From positions 1 through 34,481 of IMG/VR virus record IMGVR_UViG_3300012270_000010: DNA of 34,481 nt; one strand, 5' to 3'. The position numbers were made by a program, and so were the translations under genes. Below the pieces are notes generated by a model. The model was not told the origin of the DNA. It made no database searches and worked only from the letters and a program-made list of their open reading frames with translations. Shown here piece after piece: positions 1 to 10,300 of the stretch. The stretch is from a virus. Numbering within the stretch: the stretch's first letter is position 1; each line of letters starts with the position of its first letter.

Positions 1-2
1 AT

Positions 3-686
3 AACAACACGGTGGGGAGTACATCAGGTAAAATAGGAACCGCAGCAGATTTAGAGAGAAGTAACAGTGAATACTTTGACATTACAGACGCATCACAAAC
101 AGGACTTGACCTACAGCTAAACGGAGGAGACCATTCCTTTATGATGTGGATTAAGCCAGAAACCTTACCTTCTGTAGCTGGTGATGCAATGGCCTTAATT
201 TCAAAAGATAAAGTTAATGGAGGTGCTGACCGTTCATACTTATTTGAGTATCACGAATCAGCAAACAAACTTCGACACCTTTATTTTGATTCAAGCGGTT
301 CACTTACAAGAAATGAATATGCAACAGCTCTTGCAGCGGGAACTAACTATCACGTAGTGTCTACAGTAGATGTTTCAGCGAAAGTATTTGTAGGTTATTT
401 AAATGGAGTAACTAACTCAAGTACTAACTTAAATACATCAGCTACTTCTTTAAGTGACTCAGCAGTAAGTTTTGAACTGGGGAATAACACCGAGGTAACA
501 GGAACTTCCTATTTCGATGGAATAATGGATGAAGTAAGAGTAAAAAACTCTATTATATCTTCTGGTGAAGCTGAAACTACGTACAACAACCAAAACGACG
601 AAGCAGATTTCTGGGGTAGCTGGACCACGATATCAACTGGTCCAGCAAAATATCTAGGAATGTTCTCGTTAGTAGAAAAAGCATAA
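3..686 (+). CDS. LamG/concanavalin-like jelly-roll protein, C-terminal part
   Basis: The reading frame is open to the left edge, so the true start is outside. The GTG at 12 is probably an internal valine. The visible part resembles a Laminin_G_3 jelly-roll: an early GKIG segment, a central strand with FMMWIKPE, and a late FDGIMDEVRV strand, which is the usual final LamG motif. Such domains bind glycans and occur in phage tail or head decoration proteins. It lies directly upstream of a glycosyltransferase and other virion genes on the same strand, which suits a receptor-binding or decoration role. The LamG assignment is fairly firm; the role in the particle is inferred. Confidence 0.75.
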   Translation, partial: NNTVGSTSGKIGTAADLERSNSEYFDITDASQTGLDLQLNGGDHSFMMWIKPETLPSVAGDAMALISKDKVNGGADRSYLFEYHESANKLRHLYFDSSGSLTRNEYATALAAGTNYHVVSTVDVSAKVFVGYLNGVTNSSTNLNTSATSLSDSAVSFELGNNTEVTGTSYFDGIMDEVRVKNSIISSGEAETTYNNQNDEADFWGSWTTISTGPAKYLGMFSLVEKA

Positions 687-704
687 AAATAAAAAAATAA
701 TATC

Positions 705-2240
705 ATGCACAAATTAAAATTCTCAGTCGTACTCATAGCTAAAAACGAAGCCAATACTCTCCCGAGATTAATGTCTTCATTGGCGAGCTTTCATGAAAAT
801 GGAGGTGAAGTAATTTTAGTCGATACCGGCTCAACTGATAGGACCGCTGAAATCGCTACCAAGCTAGGATGCAAAGTAACTGAGGTTGGGGATCGATTTA
901 AAAGGACCATCACTAAAGATGAGTTCGATGGAATTAATAGCATGATAGATCTTAGTGAAGGCTATATCGTAAAGGAGGGAGATACCTTGTTTGACTACGC
1001 ATCAGCTCGAAACTTTGCTGCCACACTGGCTTCAAACGATATGATTGCTACTCCAGATTGCGATGAAGTATTCACCAAGTTTGACCTAGAACAAATAAAT
1101 AAAGAGATTGAAGCTGGAGCCGACCAGTTCGAATACAACTTCGTTTTCAGTCACGATGCTGAGGGTGGTGACTTAATCAAGTTCCGTCATTCAAAATTCT
1201 ACAACCGGACCAAGATGCGGTGGGTTGGAATTATCCATGAGGTACTTGAGGAGAAAGCTCCAGTCAATCGAAAGTTTTTTGAAGAATCAGTCATTAAACT
1301 CGAGCACTGGCAGAACCCGACCACTGATCGAACTCATTACTTGAAAGGCTTAGCTCTTTCAGTTTTTGAGAATCCGGACAATGATCGAAACATGCACTAC
1401 TTTGGCCGAGAGCTAATGTATAAGGACCGACCAAAATCAGCTATCAACGTTTTGACTAAGCACGTCGAAATGAATCGATGGCCGGTTGAGCGTTCACAAT
1501 CAATGATTCATATCGGAGAATGTTGGCATCGGCTCGGGAATCATCAAAAAGCTATTCACTCTTTTGTGGATGCTTTTGATACGTGTCCAGCCCGGAGAGA
1601 GCCGCTAATGAAAATCGCTGAATGGTATCGAAGTGTCGGGTCAGTCGATCATGTTATCGCCTACGCAGCCGCAGCACTTCAGATCCCTGGTGATGATTTC
1701 TACGCGAACTATCAGCCGTACTACGAGTACGTTCCGCATGAGCTAATGTACTGGGCTTTATGGGAGAAAAAAGAATACAACGCTTCGAAGCGTCACTTTG
1801 ATCAGTGCTTTGCTTACCTACCTTTCAAGTCTGAGTACCTGAGAGATTTCTCTAATTATTATGAGGTCCCCAAAATGACACTGATAATTGACGGAACAAG
1901 CACTGAAGCTCAAACAAATCAGACGATTGCTTCGATTGAAGGATTGAACTATCCGGCAGCTAAAAAGGAAATTAGTTTTGAAGGGGACCCGGTTGAAAAT
2001 AGAACCGGCACTTGGACAATTATTCTTCCAGCCGGGACAATTCTTCATCCGGATTCAGTCATGTGTGCCTTCAAGCAAGCAATGGATAACAATAAAATGT
2101 TCATGGCTTTTGAAGACAATGAGACATACATGATTAATGAGAAGCTGATAAAAAAAATGAAAGAAGGGGAGATTTTTCCTCAAGTGAAAGCACTGGCTCA
2201 AATGATGACCTGTGCTCGAGCGAAAGTTAAAAAATCTTAA
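705..2240 (+). CDS. family 2 glycosyltransferase with TPR-like C-terminal region
   Basis: The N-terminus is a GT-A fold: SVVLIAKNEA near residues 7-16, VDTGSTDRT near 39-47, and a DxD metal-binding motif at D118-C-D120. These are the nucleotide-sugar and metal-binding parts of GT2 enzymes. WVGIIHEVLE lies further on. Residues about 240-385 are helical and look like tetratricopeptide repeats, as in SunS-type transferases. At 511 residues it is longer than a bare GT2 domain. It sits inside the virion gene run, so its target may be a virion protein or the host surface. The ATG at 705 is preceded by an A/T-rich leader with no Shine-Dalgarno sequence. Fold confident; substrate unknown. Confidence 0.85.
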   Translation: MHKLKFSVVLIAKNEANTLPRLMSSLASFHENGGEVILVDTGSTDRTAEIATKLGCKVTEVGDRFKRTITKDEFDGINSMIDLSEGYIVKEGDTLFDYASARNFAATLASNDMIATPDCDEVFTKFDLEQINKEIEAGADQFEYNFVFSHDAEGGDLIKFRHSKFYNRTKMRWVGIIHEVLEEKAPVNRKFFEESVIKLEHWQNPTTDRTHYLKGLALSVFENPDNDRNMHYFGRELMYKDRPKSAINVLTKHVEMNRWPVERSQSMIHIGECWHRLGNHQKAIHSFVDAFDTCPARREPLMKIAEWYRSVGSVDHVIAYAAAALQIPGDDFYANYQPYYEYVPHELMYWALWEKKEYNASKRHFDQCFAYLPFKSEYLRDFSNYYEVPKMTLIIDGTSTEAQTNQTIASIEGLNYPAAKKEISFEGDPVENRTGTWTIILPAGTILHPDSVMCAFKQAMDNNKMFMAFEDNETYMINEKLIKKMKEGEIFPQVKALAQMMTCARAKVKKS

Positions 2241-2254
2241 ACAAATTATTTATT

Positions 2255-2662
2255 ATGGATATATCAACATTACCAGGGTGGGTGGGAGAAGTCGGAGGAT
2301 GGTTCGTAGGAGCTATCGCCGTCGGTTTTGCCGTGATCCAAGCATACTCATCAAAGTTTTCAGCGACTGAAAAAATAAAAGACCAAGCCTCAAAAGACTT
2401 GGTAAAAATTCTTCAAGTGACTGTTGACACTTTGAGAACTGAAATGAAAGAGCTTCAGTTACACCATCTTCAAAATGTTGAAGCTATTGCAAACCTTAAA
2501 GGGGAAAATGCTACTCTGGCAAAAATTCTTCAAGGTCGAGATGAAACTTATTTGAAGTTCCAGCAAGATGGTTTCGTGGCCTTTAGAAAAATTGAAGAAA
2601 ATAACAACGGTATTAAGGAGCTGGTCCAGCTGTTAGACAAACACTTAACAAAGCGTAATTAA
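2255..2662 (+). CDS. small membrane-anchored coiled-coil protein
   Basis: This 135-residue protein has one hydrophobic segment at about residues 12-31 (WFVGAIAVGFAVIQAY), followed by a long charged helix with heptad-like spacing from about residue 35 to the end. The layout, membrane anchor plus coiled coil, is seen in phage accessory lysis or tail proteins, but I recognise no family. It lies between the glycosyltransferase and a structural protein with short gaps, so it is probably translated from the same mRNA. Real gene likely; function unknown. Confidence 0.7.
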   Translation: MDISTLPGWVGEVGGWFVGAIAVGFAVIQAYSSKFSATEKIKDQASKDLVKILQVTVDTLRTEMKELQLHHLQNVEAIANLKGENATLAKILQGRDETYLKFQQDGFVAFRKIEENNNGIKELVQLLDKHLTKRN

Positions 2663-2668
2663 AAATTT

Positions 2669-4117
2669 ATGAGTAACTATTCACTTCCAAATTTTAGAGT
2701 CGACAAAAAGGATTGGCTCGGAGGAAACAACTCTTATGACCACTTCCCGGAAGGAGGTGCTTTAGCTGCGACTGTTGGTATTAATTCATTTTCAAAACCA
2801 GGACTTCTTTCTCAAGCACCAGCACTCGGAGCTGCTGTAACAGGGAGCCTTCCTACTACCGGAATTATCTCCTGGGGAATCGGTTCCGGGGCATCTGATC
2901 CAGCCGTCATCAGTGTCTTTGGAAACGCTAGTAACGATGCTTCGTTCTACAGCGTCAACGAAGCAACCGGAGGGATGACAAAAGTGGGCGCTAATGATGC
3001 CGCTCGAAATTATTCACTCGGGGTAACAGATACAGTCTGGTATGACGGAAGTTTTTATACAACTTCAGATAGCGATATTTGTAAAAACTCAGCTGACCTA
3101 GCTACTCGAGATACAACTTTCTGGACCGGGACTAAGAGCCAGTCGGCTCTGACTGTCGGTATCCCCCACCCACTTTTGGTGTACGAATCAATCATGTATA
3201 TCGCTGATGGCCGGTATCTGCATAAGCTAGATGGTACGACCGTATCAACTCAGGTATGGGATGCTCCACCGGATCATATCATTACTGCTATGGCTGAATA
3301 CAATGGCCTGATGTACATCGTGGCTGAACCATACAAAAACCTTGCCGGCTCAGTTCATGGACTATCACAAATGTTCTCATGGGATGGGCTTCTCGAATCT
3401 TGGTACGAACAGTACTTCTTGGATTACCGAGTCAACTCGATGTATGTGTATCGAAATGCCTTGTACCTCTGGACCAATGACTATGTTGGCCTTTGGACCG
3501 GTACTCAAGCTGAGCCGGTGTACCCGGTTTCGAACCAGGTATTCAAATGTCATATCACGGCAACCTCTGACTCAATGTTCTTTGTCGATGGAGGAACCTT
3601 GGTTCGATACGGAAAACCATTCATCCCCTCTCTCTCTCGAAAGTTCTACAACTACATGAGCTCAGCCGCCCTACCGTTTGCTGGAATCCTTTCTGCCTCC
3701 GGGGACAGTTTGATTCTCACTGAGACTCACGCTTCAGCTGCACCAAACTATTTCATCTCAAACATCAATGCCCCAGCCACAACAGGATCACGAACACTCA
3801 CTTTCAACAGTCGGTACTTCTTCCGGCCAGTCCGGGCCAGGGGAGTGGTGATTAACTGTGAACCCCTTGATGCTGGTCAATCGATCAAGGTTGGATATGT
3901 TGACAGTAATGGGGATACAAAGTTTGCTGCTGCGGCCGCTTCCTTCGACGGAGATGTGGCAACTATGGTGGGTCGAACAACTCAGGGTTTTGATGTGCTA
4001 AGTACTCCACCAACAAGATCGATGGATCCGGTAATTATTATTGAAGGGAACCCTCACATTCGTAGCGTCGACTTCTTGTACGAAGGTTCCGAATCTAAGC
4101 CGGAAGGCAATAGTTAA
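2669..4117 (+). CDS. virion structural protein, probable beta-propeller
   Basis: The 482-residue protein is rich in Gly, Ser, Thr and aromatic residues, with repeated short strands of the type VWYDGSFYTT, IMYIADGRYLHKLDG, LMYIVAEPY and ALYLWTNDYVGLW. These recur at roughly 40-50 residues and look like propeller blades. Similar propeller proteins occur in the tails of podovirus-like and other phages. A compact beta domain may follow after residue about 380. It is directly followed by the tail fibre gene after 5 bases, supporting a tail role. No catalytic motif is visible. The fold is inferred from strand periodicity, not from a recognised family. Confidence 0.7.
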   Translation: MSNYSLPNFRVDKKDWLGGNNSYDHFPEGGALAATVGINSFSKPGLLSQAPALGAAVTGSLPTTGIISWGIGSGASDPAVISVFGNASNDASFYSVNEATGGMTKVGANDAARNYSLGVTDTVWYDGSFYTTSDSDICKNSADLATRDTTFWTGTKSQSALTVGIPHPLLVYESIMYIADGRYLHKLDGTTVSTQVWDAPPDHIITAMAEYNGLMYIVAEPYKNLAGSVHGLSQMFSWDGLLESWYEQYFLDYRVNSMYVYRNALYLWTNDYVGLWTGTQAEPVYPVSNQVFKCHITATSDSMFFVDGGTLVRYGKPFIPSLSRKFYNYMSSAALPFAGILSASGDSLILTETHASAAPNYFISNINAPATTGSRTLTFNSRYFFRPVRARGVVINCEPLDAGQSIKVGYVDSNGDTKFAAAAASFDGDVATMVGRTTQGFDVLSTPPTRSMDPVIIIEGNPHIRSVDFLYEGSESKPEGNS

Positions 4118-4122
4118 AATAT

Positions 4123-5280
4123 ATGGAAGACAACAAGAAACAAAATGACTTGATGGAGCCTTCAACCGATACGATACCGTATGGGGATCTTGTTGACCTT
4201 GTAAATGACTTCCGGGACCAACTGCAATCACTCGACTACCGGGTTACGAATAAAAACTTCGGATCAAAGCTCTACCAAACAAAAGAAACTATCAATTCAA
4301 AAGCTCGTTTTGTAGCCGGGGCTGATGAAGATGTTGCTATCTTGGATGCTCAGAATCCAACCTGGAGACTCTGGGTTGGGGCCAAAGCGCCTCTTAATGC
4401 TCCTTTCCGGGTAGACAAGAATGGAAATATGACGGCTTCGTCAGTAACCTTGAGCGGGTACCTACAGGTTGGAGATGCTCTGGCTGATGTAGGGGTTGGA
4501 AATATTACCTCAACATACCTCGGTCCCAACTCAGTAACTACAGCAAAGATTAATGCTAATGCTGTGACTGCTACAAAAATTAGTGTATCAAGCCTCTCAG
4601 CCATCTCAGCAAACATCGGTACTATTACAGCCGGAACCATTACTGGTATCACTATTACCGGCGGTACGATCCAGACATCAAGCTCCGGACTCAGGACAGT
4701 CCTCGGAGGTGGAGATGACTCTATTAAGTTTATGAATGGTAGTACTGTTTATGGGTCAATTACTCCGTTCGTTTTTGCTGGAGGAAATGGAATGATTGGA
4801 GAAACTCTATCCGGAGACGCTTATTGGTACATCCAGGAAGGAACCACCGACGAGGCTGGTATGAAGATAGGAAATGGTGATGGTATTTCAATCAGGAATA
4901 ATGACATCGATATCTCTGGGGATGTGGCAATCAACGACGACCTAGATGTCACTGGAACCTTAACCGTCGGCTCGTTCAGTCCAGGAGCTCTATCGATGGG
5001 AGGAAGTATCGACATGAACGGTTACGATATCACTGACTGTGATGACATCACCTGCGATGACATCACCTGCGATGATATTTTCTGCGACGACATCGATGCC
5101 GGCATCGTAGATCTCAACGGTGGTGGTTACATCGATAATGCTCGAGCTATTTATTTAGAAACCGGTCGAACAAATCGTGCCAGTATTTCAGGAGAAATTC
5201 GGTACTACGATGGTGGCTCAAAATTCTTTGAGGTATACGTCAACGGTTTCCGGGGGTCAATCGATTTAACTGCATCATAA
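4123..5280 (+). CDS. tail fibre / receptor-binding protein
   Basis: This 385-residue protein has typical trimeric fibre features: a short charged N-terminus that may attach to the virion, a segment with WRLWVGAKAPLNAPFRVD and GNMTASSVTLSG (common in phage fibres), then Ser/Thr/Ile/Gly repeats such as ITAGTITGITITGGTIQTS that suit a triple beta-helix shaft. Residues about 302-326 are five pentapeptide repeats of the type CDDIT, listed separately. The C-terminal 60 residues form a compact tip. Position in the virion gene run fits. Role as a fibre is well supported by composition; receptor unknown. Confidence 0.8.
   Translation: MEDNKKQNDLMEPSTDTIPYGDLVDLVNDFRDQLQSLDYRVTNKNFGSKLYQTKETINSKARFVAGADEDVAILDAQNPTWRLWVGAKAPLNAPFRVDKNGNMTASSVTLSGYLQVGDALADVGVGNITSTYLGPNSVTTAKINANAVTATKISVSSLSAISANIGTITAGTITGITITGGTIQTSSSGLRTVLGGGDDSIKFMNGSTVYGSITPFVFAGGNGMIGETLSGDAYWYIQEGTTDEAGMKIGNGDGISIRNNDIDISGDVAINDDLDVTGTLTVGSFSPGALSMGGSIDMNGYDITDCDDITCDDITCDDIFCDDIDAGIVDLNGGGYIDNARAIYLETGRTNRASISGEIRYYDGGSKFFEVYVNGFRGSIDLTAS
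5026..5100 (+). repeat. five tandem 15-bp repeats encoding cysteine-bearing pentapeptides
   Basis: Within the fibre gene, five successive 15-base units encode DITDC, DDITC, DDITC, DDIFC and DDIDA. Units two and three (5041-5055 and 5056-5070) are identical at the base level. A cysteine every fifth residue beside paired aspartates could stack in a ladder along a beta-helix. Confidence 0.9.
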
Positions 5281-5281
5281 T

Positions 5282-5677
5282 ATGGAAAAGAAAATAAAAA
5301 CAATTAAAACGAAGTTTAAGCCAGCTCCTACTTCTTTGGATATAGAGGCAGGAAAAGTTGCAGACAAAACACTATCTCTCGAAGAGAGGAAGGCAGCTCA
5401 TCTGAAAGTGATGACAAGTCTACTGAATCCAGTTCCGGAAAAAGATTTTAATCCAGAAACTTTCGATCCATTAAATGATGACCCGGACATTGAGGTAAAA
5501 AAACGACCCCGGAAAATCCCTTCATCCAGACTCCCCACAATGGGGATGAAACCCAAGGAATTATTAGAGGGGCAAATGGTTGGGATGTACGAATCAAAGC
5601 AAGACCTATACCTGACTATGGCATACTTTATAAACGATCTATTGGACCGCATCGAAGCGTTAGAAAATAAAAAATAA
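5282..5677 (+). CDS. hypothetical virion-module protein
   Basis: A 131-residue protein with a basic N-terminus, a proline-rich and charged middle (PSRLPTMGMKPKELLEGQ) and a short C-terminal helix ending in IEALENKK. I recognise no domain. It starts one base after the fibre stop codon, so it is probably translationally coupled. It could be a small tail or scaffold-like protein; this is inference from position only. Confidence 0.65.
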   Translation: MEKKIKTIKTKFKPAPTSLDIEAGKVADKTLSLEERKAAHLKVMTSLLNPVPEKDFNPETFDPLNDDPDIEVKKRPRKIPSSRLPTMGMKPKELLEGQMVGMYESKQDLYLTMAYFINDLLDRIEALENKK

Positions 5678-5687
5678 TCATCACTTT

Positions 5688-5924
5688 ATGGACACATCAA
5701 AATTAGAGGAAAAAGAAATTGAAATCGGCAACCAATTTGAAAAAATTCAAGCCGAGATCAGAAACATTGAGCTCCAGGAAAATGCCCTGGGCCAAAGAAA
5801 GAAGGAGATGAACGTTGAGCTGTTTCGTCTCCAGGGTGAACACCGGCTCATCAAGGATTTATTAGAACCGCCAGCAGCAGAAGAAGAAGGATTCAAGGAA
5901 GCTGTCGAGGCAGATAAAGTATAA
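5688..5924 (+). CDS. small coiled-coil protein
   Basis: The 78-residue product is almost entirely a charged helix with heptad-like hydrophobic spacing from residue 3 to about 62, rich in Glu, Gln and Lys, with an acidic tail. No family recognised. It lies between two virion-module genes with gaps of 10 and 5 bases, so it is probably a virion or assembly accessory protein. Confidence 0.65.
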   Translation: MDTSKLEEKEIEIGNQFEKIQAEIRNIELQENALGQRKKEMNVELFRLQGEHRLIKDLLEPPAAEEEGFKEAVEADKV

Positions 5925-5929
5925 ATATC

Positions 5930-7357
5930 ATGGCAAACGGATCAATAGTCGACTACCTAAAAGAAAGCGGGCAGGATAGTTCCCTATCTTCACGTGCAAA
6001 GCTGGCCACCCAGTATGGTTTTGCTGGTTCTGAACAAGAATATCTAAATTTAGCCGGCCAAGGAAAAAATGCTGACATCAACACCAAGCTGCTAGGGGCT
6101 TTGCAATCAAAAACTCCTGCTCCAAATGCACCAGCTGGAGGATCGAGTGAGGCAGTCAATGCGGCTCAGTACAATAACTCAACCATTACCTCTTCTCAGA
6201 TTGAGCAAGGGTCAAATCTTCCGGAACCAACGACCTACGCGAACACTGAAGCTACTACTCCATTTTCCGATCGAGTATCGAGCGTTGCGAAATCAACACT
6301 TACATCCAGTCAGCTGGAAATCGATAAGCTCCGGAAAGAACTTCAGGATATGACGACGGCTGACAAAGCTGCTGCTCAAAAGAGACAGGATGCTGCTCGA
6401 GATGGTATCCAAGAACAAGTAGGAAGTACCGATGCTCAAGATGCCCTGGAAGCTAACAATAAAAAATTCAAGGTCGAGCAAAATATTAAATTGTATTCTG
6501 ACATCCAGACAAAACTGGTAGATGCTCAGCAAGCACTTGAGGTCGGACTCATTTATGAAAAAGATCGACCAGCTCGAATGAAGTTCATCACCGGAGCAGA
6601 GTCGACGCTGATGAAACAGGGGCTCGCTACCATCGGAGCTCTTCAAGGTACTGCCGCGGTTATCAAAGGAAACCTGGATCTTGCCCGGGCGTTTGGCGAT
6701 TCTACTATTGCTGCCATCAAGCAGGATAACGAACAGAGTTTCAAAGCTCTCACTACATTGTTGGATCTTGCGACCAATGACCTCATCAACCTGGATGCTC
6801 GAGAAAAAGAAATCATCGACCAACGGCTCAGTGCTATCGAAACTGAAAACTCTCGAGTGCAACAAAATAAAGATGACGTGGTGGATCTGATGACACAGTA
6901 CCCTCGAGCCTTCTTAGCTGGTGGAGTTACTCTACTTGATTCAAAGGAAGAGGCGCTCAAAAAGATGTTGCCACAAATGGCAGCAGATGAGACAGCTTTG
7001 TTTAATGCTAGTACCGCCACCAGTAGTAGTACCAAATCGGACAAAGATGGTCCTGCTGCTGACAAGCAACAAATGCTTCAGCTCAAGGCAAACGGACTAA
7101 CCTACGAAGAAGCGATCGATGCATTCAGTGACACACTATCAGTTTCTTGGATTCAGGCAGTGTATGGTAAGGGTGGAAGTGACACTTCAAATCAAGACAA
7201 GGTAACAGAAAATTATTACGGACAATTCCTTAATCCGGATGGGTCGATGAAAGAAGGTTACAGCGTATCGGTTGACCCCTCAAAAGGAGATCCTTCTGTA
7301 ACAAAAACCAAAGCTGAAGGAGATTCTAAATGGTGGAATCCTCTCAGCTGGTTCTAA
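5930..7357 (+). CDS. predicted helical virion protein
   Basis: This 475-residue protein has an N-terminal region with YGFAGSEQEYLNLAGQGKNAD (about residues 29-49) that resembles a small helical domain. A Ser/Thr/Ala-rich linker follows, then long amphipathic helices from about residue 125 to 340. The C-terminus ends in WWNPLSWF. Long helical proteins just before a very large internal protein are typical of podovirus-like ejection or internal virion proteins. No enzymatic motif is visible. Assignment rests on composition and position. Confidence 0.6.
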   Translation: MANGSIVDYLKESGQDSSLSSRAKLATQYGFAGSEQEYLNLAGQGKNADINTKLLGALQSKTPAPNAPAGGSSEAVNAAQYNNSTITSSQIEQGSNLPEPTTYANTEATTPFSDRVSSVAKSTLTSSQLEIDKLRKELQDMTTADKAAAQKRQDAARDGIQEQVGSTDAQDALEANNKKFKVEQNIKLYSDIQTKLVDAQQALEVGLIYEKDRPARMKFITGAESTLMKQGLATIGALQGTAAVIKGNLDLARAFGDSTIAAIKQDNEQSFKALTTLLDLATNDLINLDAREKEIIDQRLSAIETENSRVQQNKDDVVDLMTQYPRAFLAGGVTLLDSKEEALKKMLPQMAADETALFNASTATSSSTKSDKDGPAADKQQMLQLKANGLTYEEAIDAFSDTLSVSWIQAVYGKGGSDTSNQDKVTENYYGQFLNPDGSMKEGYSVSVDPSKGDPSVTKTKAEGDSKWWNPLSWF

Positions 7358-7368
7358 AATAAATTATT

Positions 7369-10300
7369 ATGGCAAACCCTCTTAGAGAAGCACTAGCGAC
7401 AAAATACAGTGGCTCAAGTCCAGGAGTCACTGAAAGTCCTGGCGGGTCATCAAACTCGCTCCGGGAATCGCTGACAAAAAAGTATGGACCAAAAGCAGAA
7501 CTCAACCCGGTTACAATCGCTGGCTCTGGGAGGAATGTATATAATTCCGGACCAAGCGTTACTCCGGCTGACAACCGAACCAATCGTGAGAAATATACTA
7601 CCAAGTATGCTGAGCCGGTAGCTAACTCTCGAGTTGGAAAAGAACGTGCAACGGTAGCTGAGGCTATAAAGAAAAAAAATATTGAAGAAAACGGAAGCAT
7701 TGCCTCTCCGGAATATTTTGCTACCTCAGTCGATGTACGATCACCGTCAGGAAAATTCTTGAAGACTTTTGAAGCAGAAGGACCAGGTGAGGCAAAACGC
7801 CTGGCTACTGAGTATGCGATTGAGAACGACGGCTACATCCAAGTCACCCCCCCTGGTGGTGTTTTCGGAAAAGTCTACACTCGAGTCAAAGAAGCGTTCC
7901 AGGGAGCTCTTGATAATTACCAGGAAAAAGCTGGTGGATTTTTAACTGACCTTGGTGGACAGATGCCAAATCCTGATGGTGGTCCAAATCGAGTAGATGA
8001 TCCGAACGCTGGACCACTGCGTCGAACCACTTCAGGTATTGAGCTCGGAGTCGCGGGAGTAGAAGTTCTTCTCTCGCCACTCTCAGCTGCCTTTATGGGA
8101 GCTGAAGAGCTCCCTATTGCTGGTAAGCCAGTACAAGGAATAAACTATATTTTTGGAAAACTAGGGGAAGGAGGTGGATGGGCAGCTGACAAAGCGGTTG
8201 ACGCTCTTCCAGTTACTGATGCAACCAAGGATGAAATTAGACCGGCGGCCGAGGAACTAACTTCCCTCCTTGCTCAGCTGGCTGGTGGTAAAGCTACTGT
8301 GGTAGGATATAAAAAGTCAGCCGCGCTTCGTGAAAAAATAAAAGTCTCAATGACAAAGGATATTATTGAAACTAATCAACTCCCGAGGAATGTATATATC
8401 TCTCCGGAGGCCGTTCGATCGATTTTCATCGACAGTAGCAAGCTCACTGAGGCTGAGGCATCAATGATTAAAGATCTCGGACTCGATGGAAAAGGGTACC
8501 GCCAGGCAATCAAAGATGGTATCTCAATCGAAATTCCAGCCGAGAGAATCATCACCATCGTGGACAAGCCCTGGTTCGCTCAAGTAAAATCGATTTTCAA
8601 CATCGAACCCACATCTGAGAGAGTTGTGAACACTCAGGGTAAAACGGTCCAGAGAACCCCTCAAAAAGAGGTACTGCGACTAGACGAAGGAAAGTCACCA
8701 AACTCTACTCCTGTGCCAATTCAGCCGGTTAAAAACGCCCCTGAAACTCTTATCACAGAGTCAATTACCCCGAATTTACTTGAAAGAGTTAATTCTTTGA
8801 CTCCTGAAGAGTCTTCAGCGTTCGGTAAGAGAGTGTTTGAATCTATCAATGAAACCCTGGGCCTCAAGGTCGAGGGTGAAAAAGCTAATCTCCCTGACAA
8901 CATTAAGGTTGTTGAGTCACCATCCGGAGACGGTCGGCCGGCTCAAATTAAAAACGGTCAGATTGAAATCTTTTTACCAGATCTTTTGAGTGATATTCAA
9001 AGCATGGCGAATGGAGGAACTATCAAAGCTCACGAAGGTGAGTACTCAACTGTATACAAAAAACTTGAAGATGAATCGATGGAAGAGTTGGCTACTCGAT
9101 ATGTCCGGGACATCGTGATGCACGAAGCCTCTCACCAAAAGACCATGACCATGGCCGACCAGACCACCATCCGGAATCTCTCCAGTAAAATAAACGAAGC
9201 GAAACTGGCTCAAGACAGCAAGGCTGTGACGACGGCCCGGCAGGATCTTGAAAAGTTCATGGCATCGATGGAAGACAAAGCTAATGCTTACATGAAGGAA
9301 AACAAAGTTGCCCTTGAGCAAGAGTTTTTCGGCGGCGCGAAAAGAGAAAGCCAAACATCTTTGCAACGTAAAATAAATAAAAAAGTATCAAACTCAGATA
9401 GCGGCAAAAGTTTAAAAAGATCTGAGAAACAAGTTCTTAAAAATAAATTAAAAGTTGAAGCAAGAGGATCTCGATTCGGTAAAAAAGCGGGGACCAAAGA
9501 AGAAAGATCTCGATCTAAAAAAGAGGCAAAAAATAAAAAGGATATTTTAGAAGAATCAAACAAGAGGTCTACTGAACTTAAAACTCTCAAGCAGAGAATT
9601 CTCGATAGAGATCGTTCAAATAAAAAAGTTGATGAGCAGCGTAGCATGAGAGAGACAGCTGTTGAAAAAATCAATAAGAAAAGTGCGACTATTGCTGAGC
9701 GTAAAAAGGCAGCTATCGACTACGCTCAAATCCTACCGTTCCGGGAGCGTGGAAAATTTTTGAAAGCTATCAACAACCTTTCTTCACAAAAGCAGTTCCT
9801 TGATGTACTCGAAAGGATTTCAAAAGCTTCCCGAGCATCGGAACGAAAGGTGTTGATTCAGAAAATTCAAAAAGAACTCAAGGGCGCGATTGTTAAAAAG
9901 AAGAGCGGTTTACCTGATGTAAAATTCGAGATCGAAGCTCAAAGAACTTTGAACGAAATGATTCGGTTGCAAAAAACAATGAGCTATCAGGAGGCTCAGA
10001 TGGCAATCGTAAATAAAATATCTTCTTGGCAAACCGAAAACCCGGATGGAGCAATACCGGTTGATTTGTTGAGAGATATCGAAGTGTTGAAGACGGTCGG
10101 GATAAAGGACCAGACAGTAAGCGAACTGTCCTACACTCTTTCGGCGATTGAAAGCCTTAAAGAAACTGGCCGAACCAAAAAAGAGATTGAAATATTCAAT
10201 CGGGAAACTGATATTCAGCAGATGAAAGATAAAATTTCTGATGTCATTACAGGAGGACTACCTCTACCAAGCGATAAGTTGTCGGTGAAAAATAGGCAAA

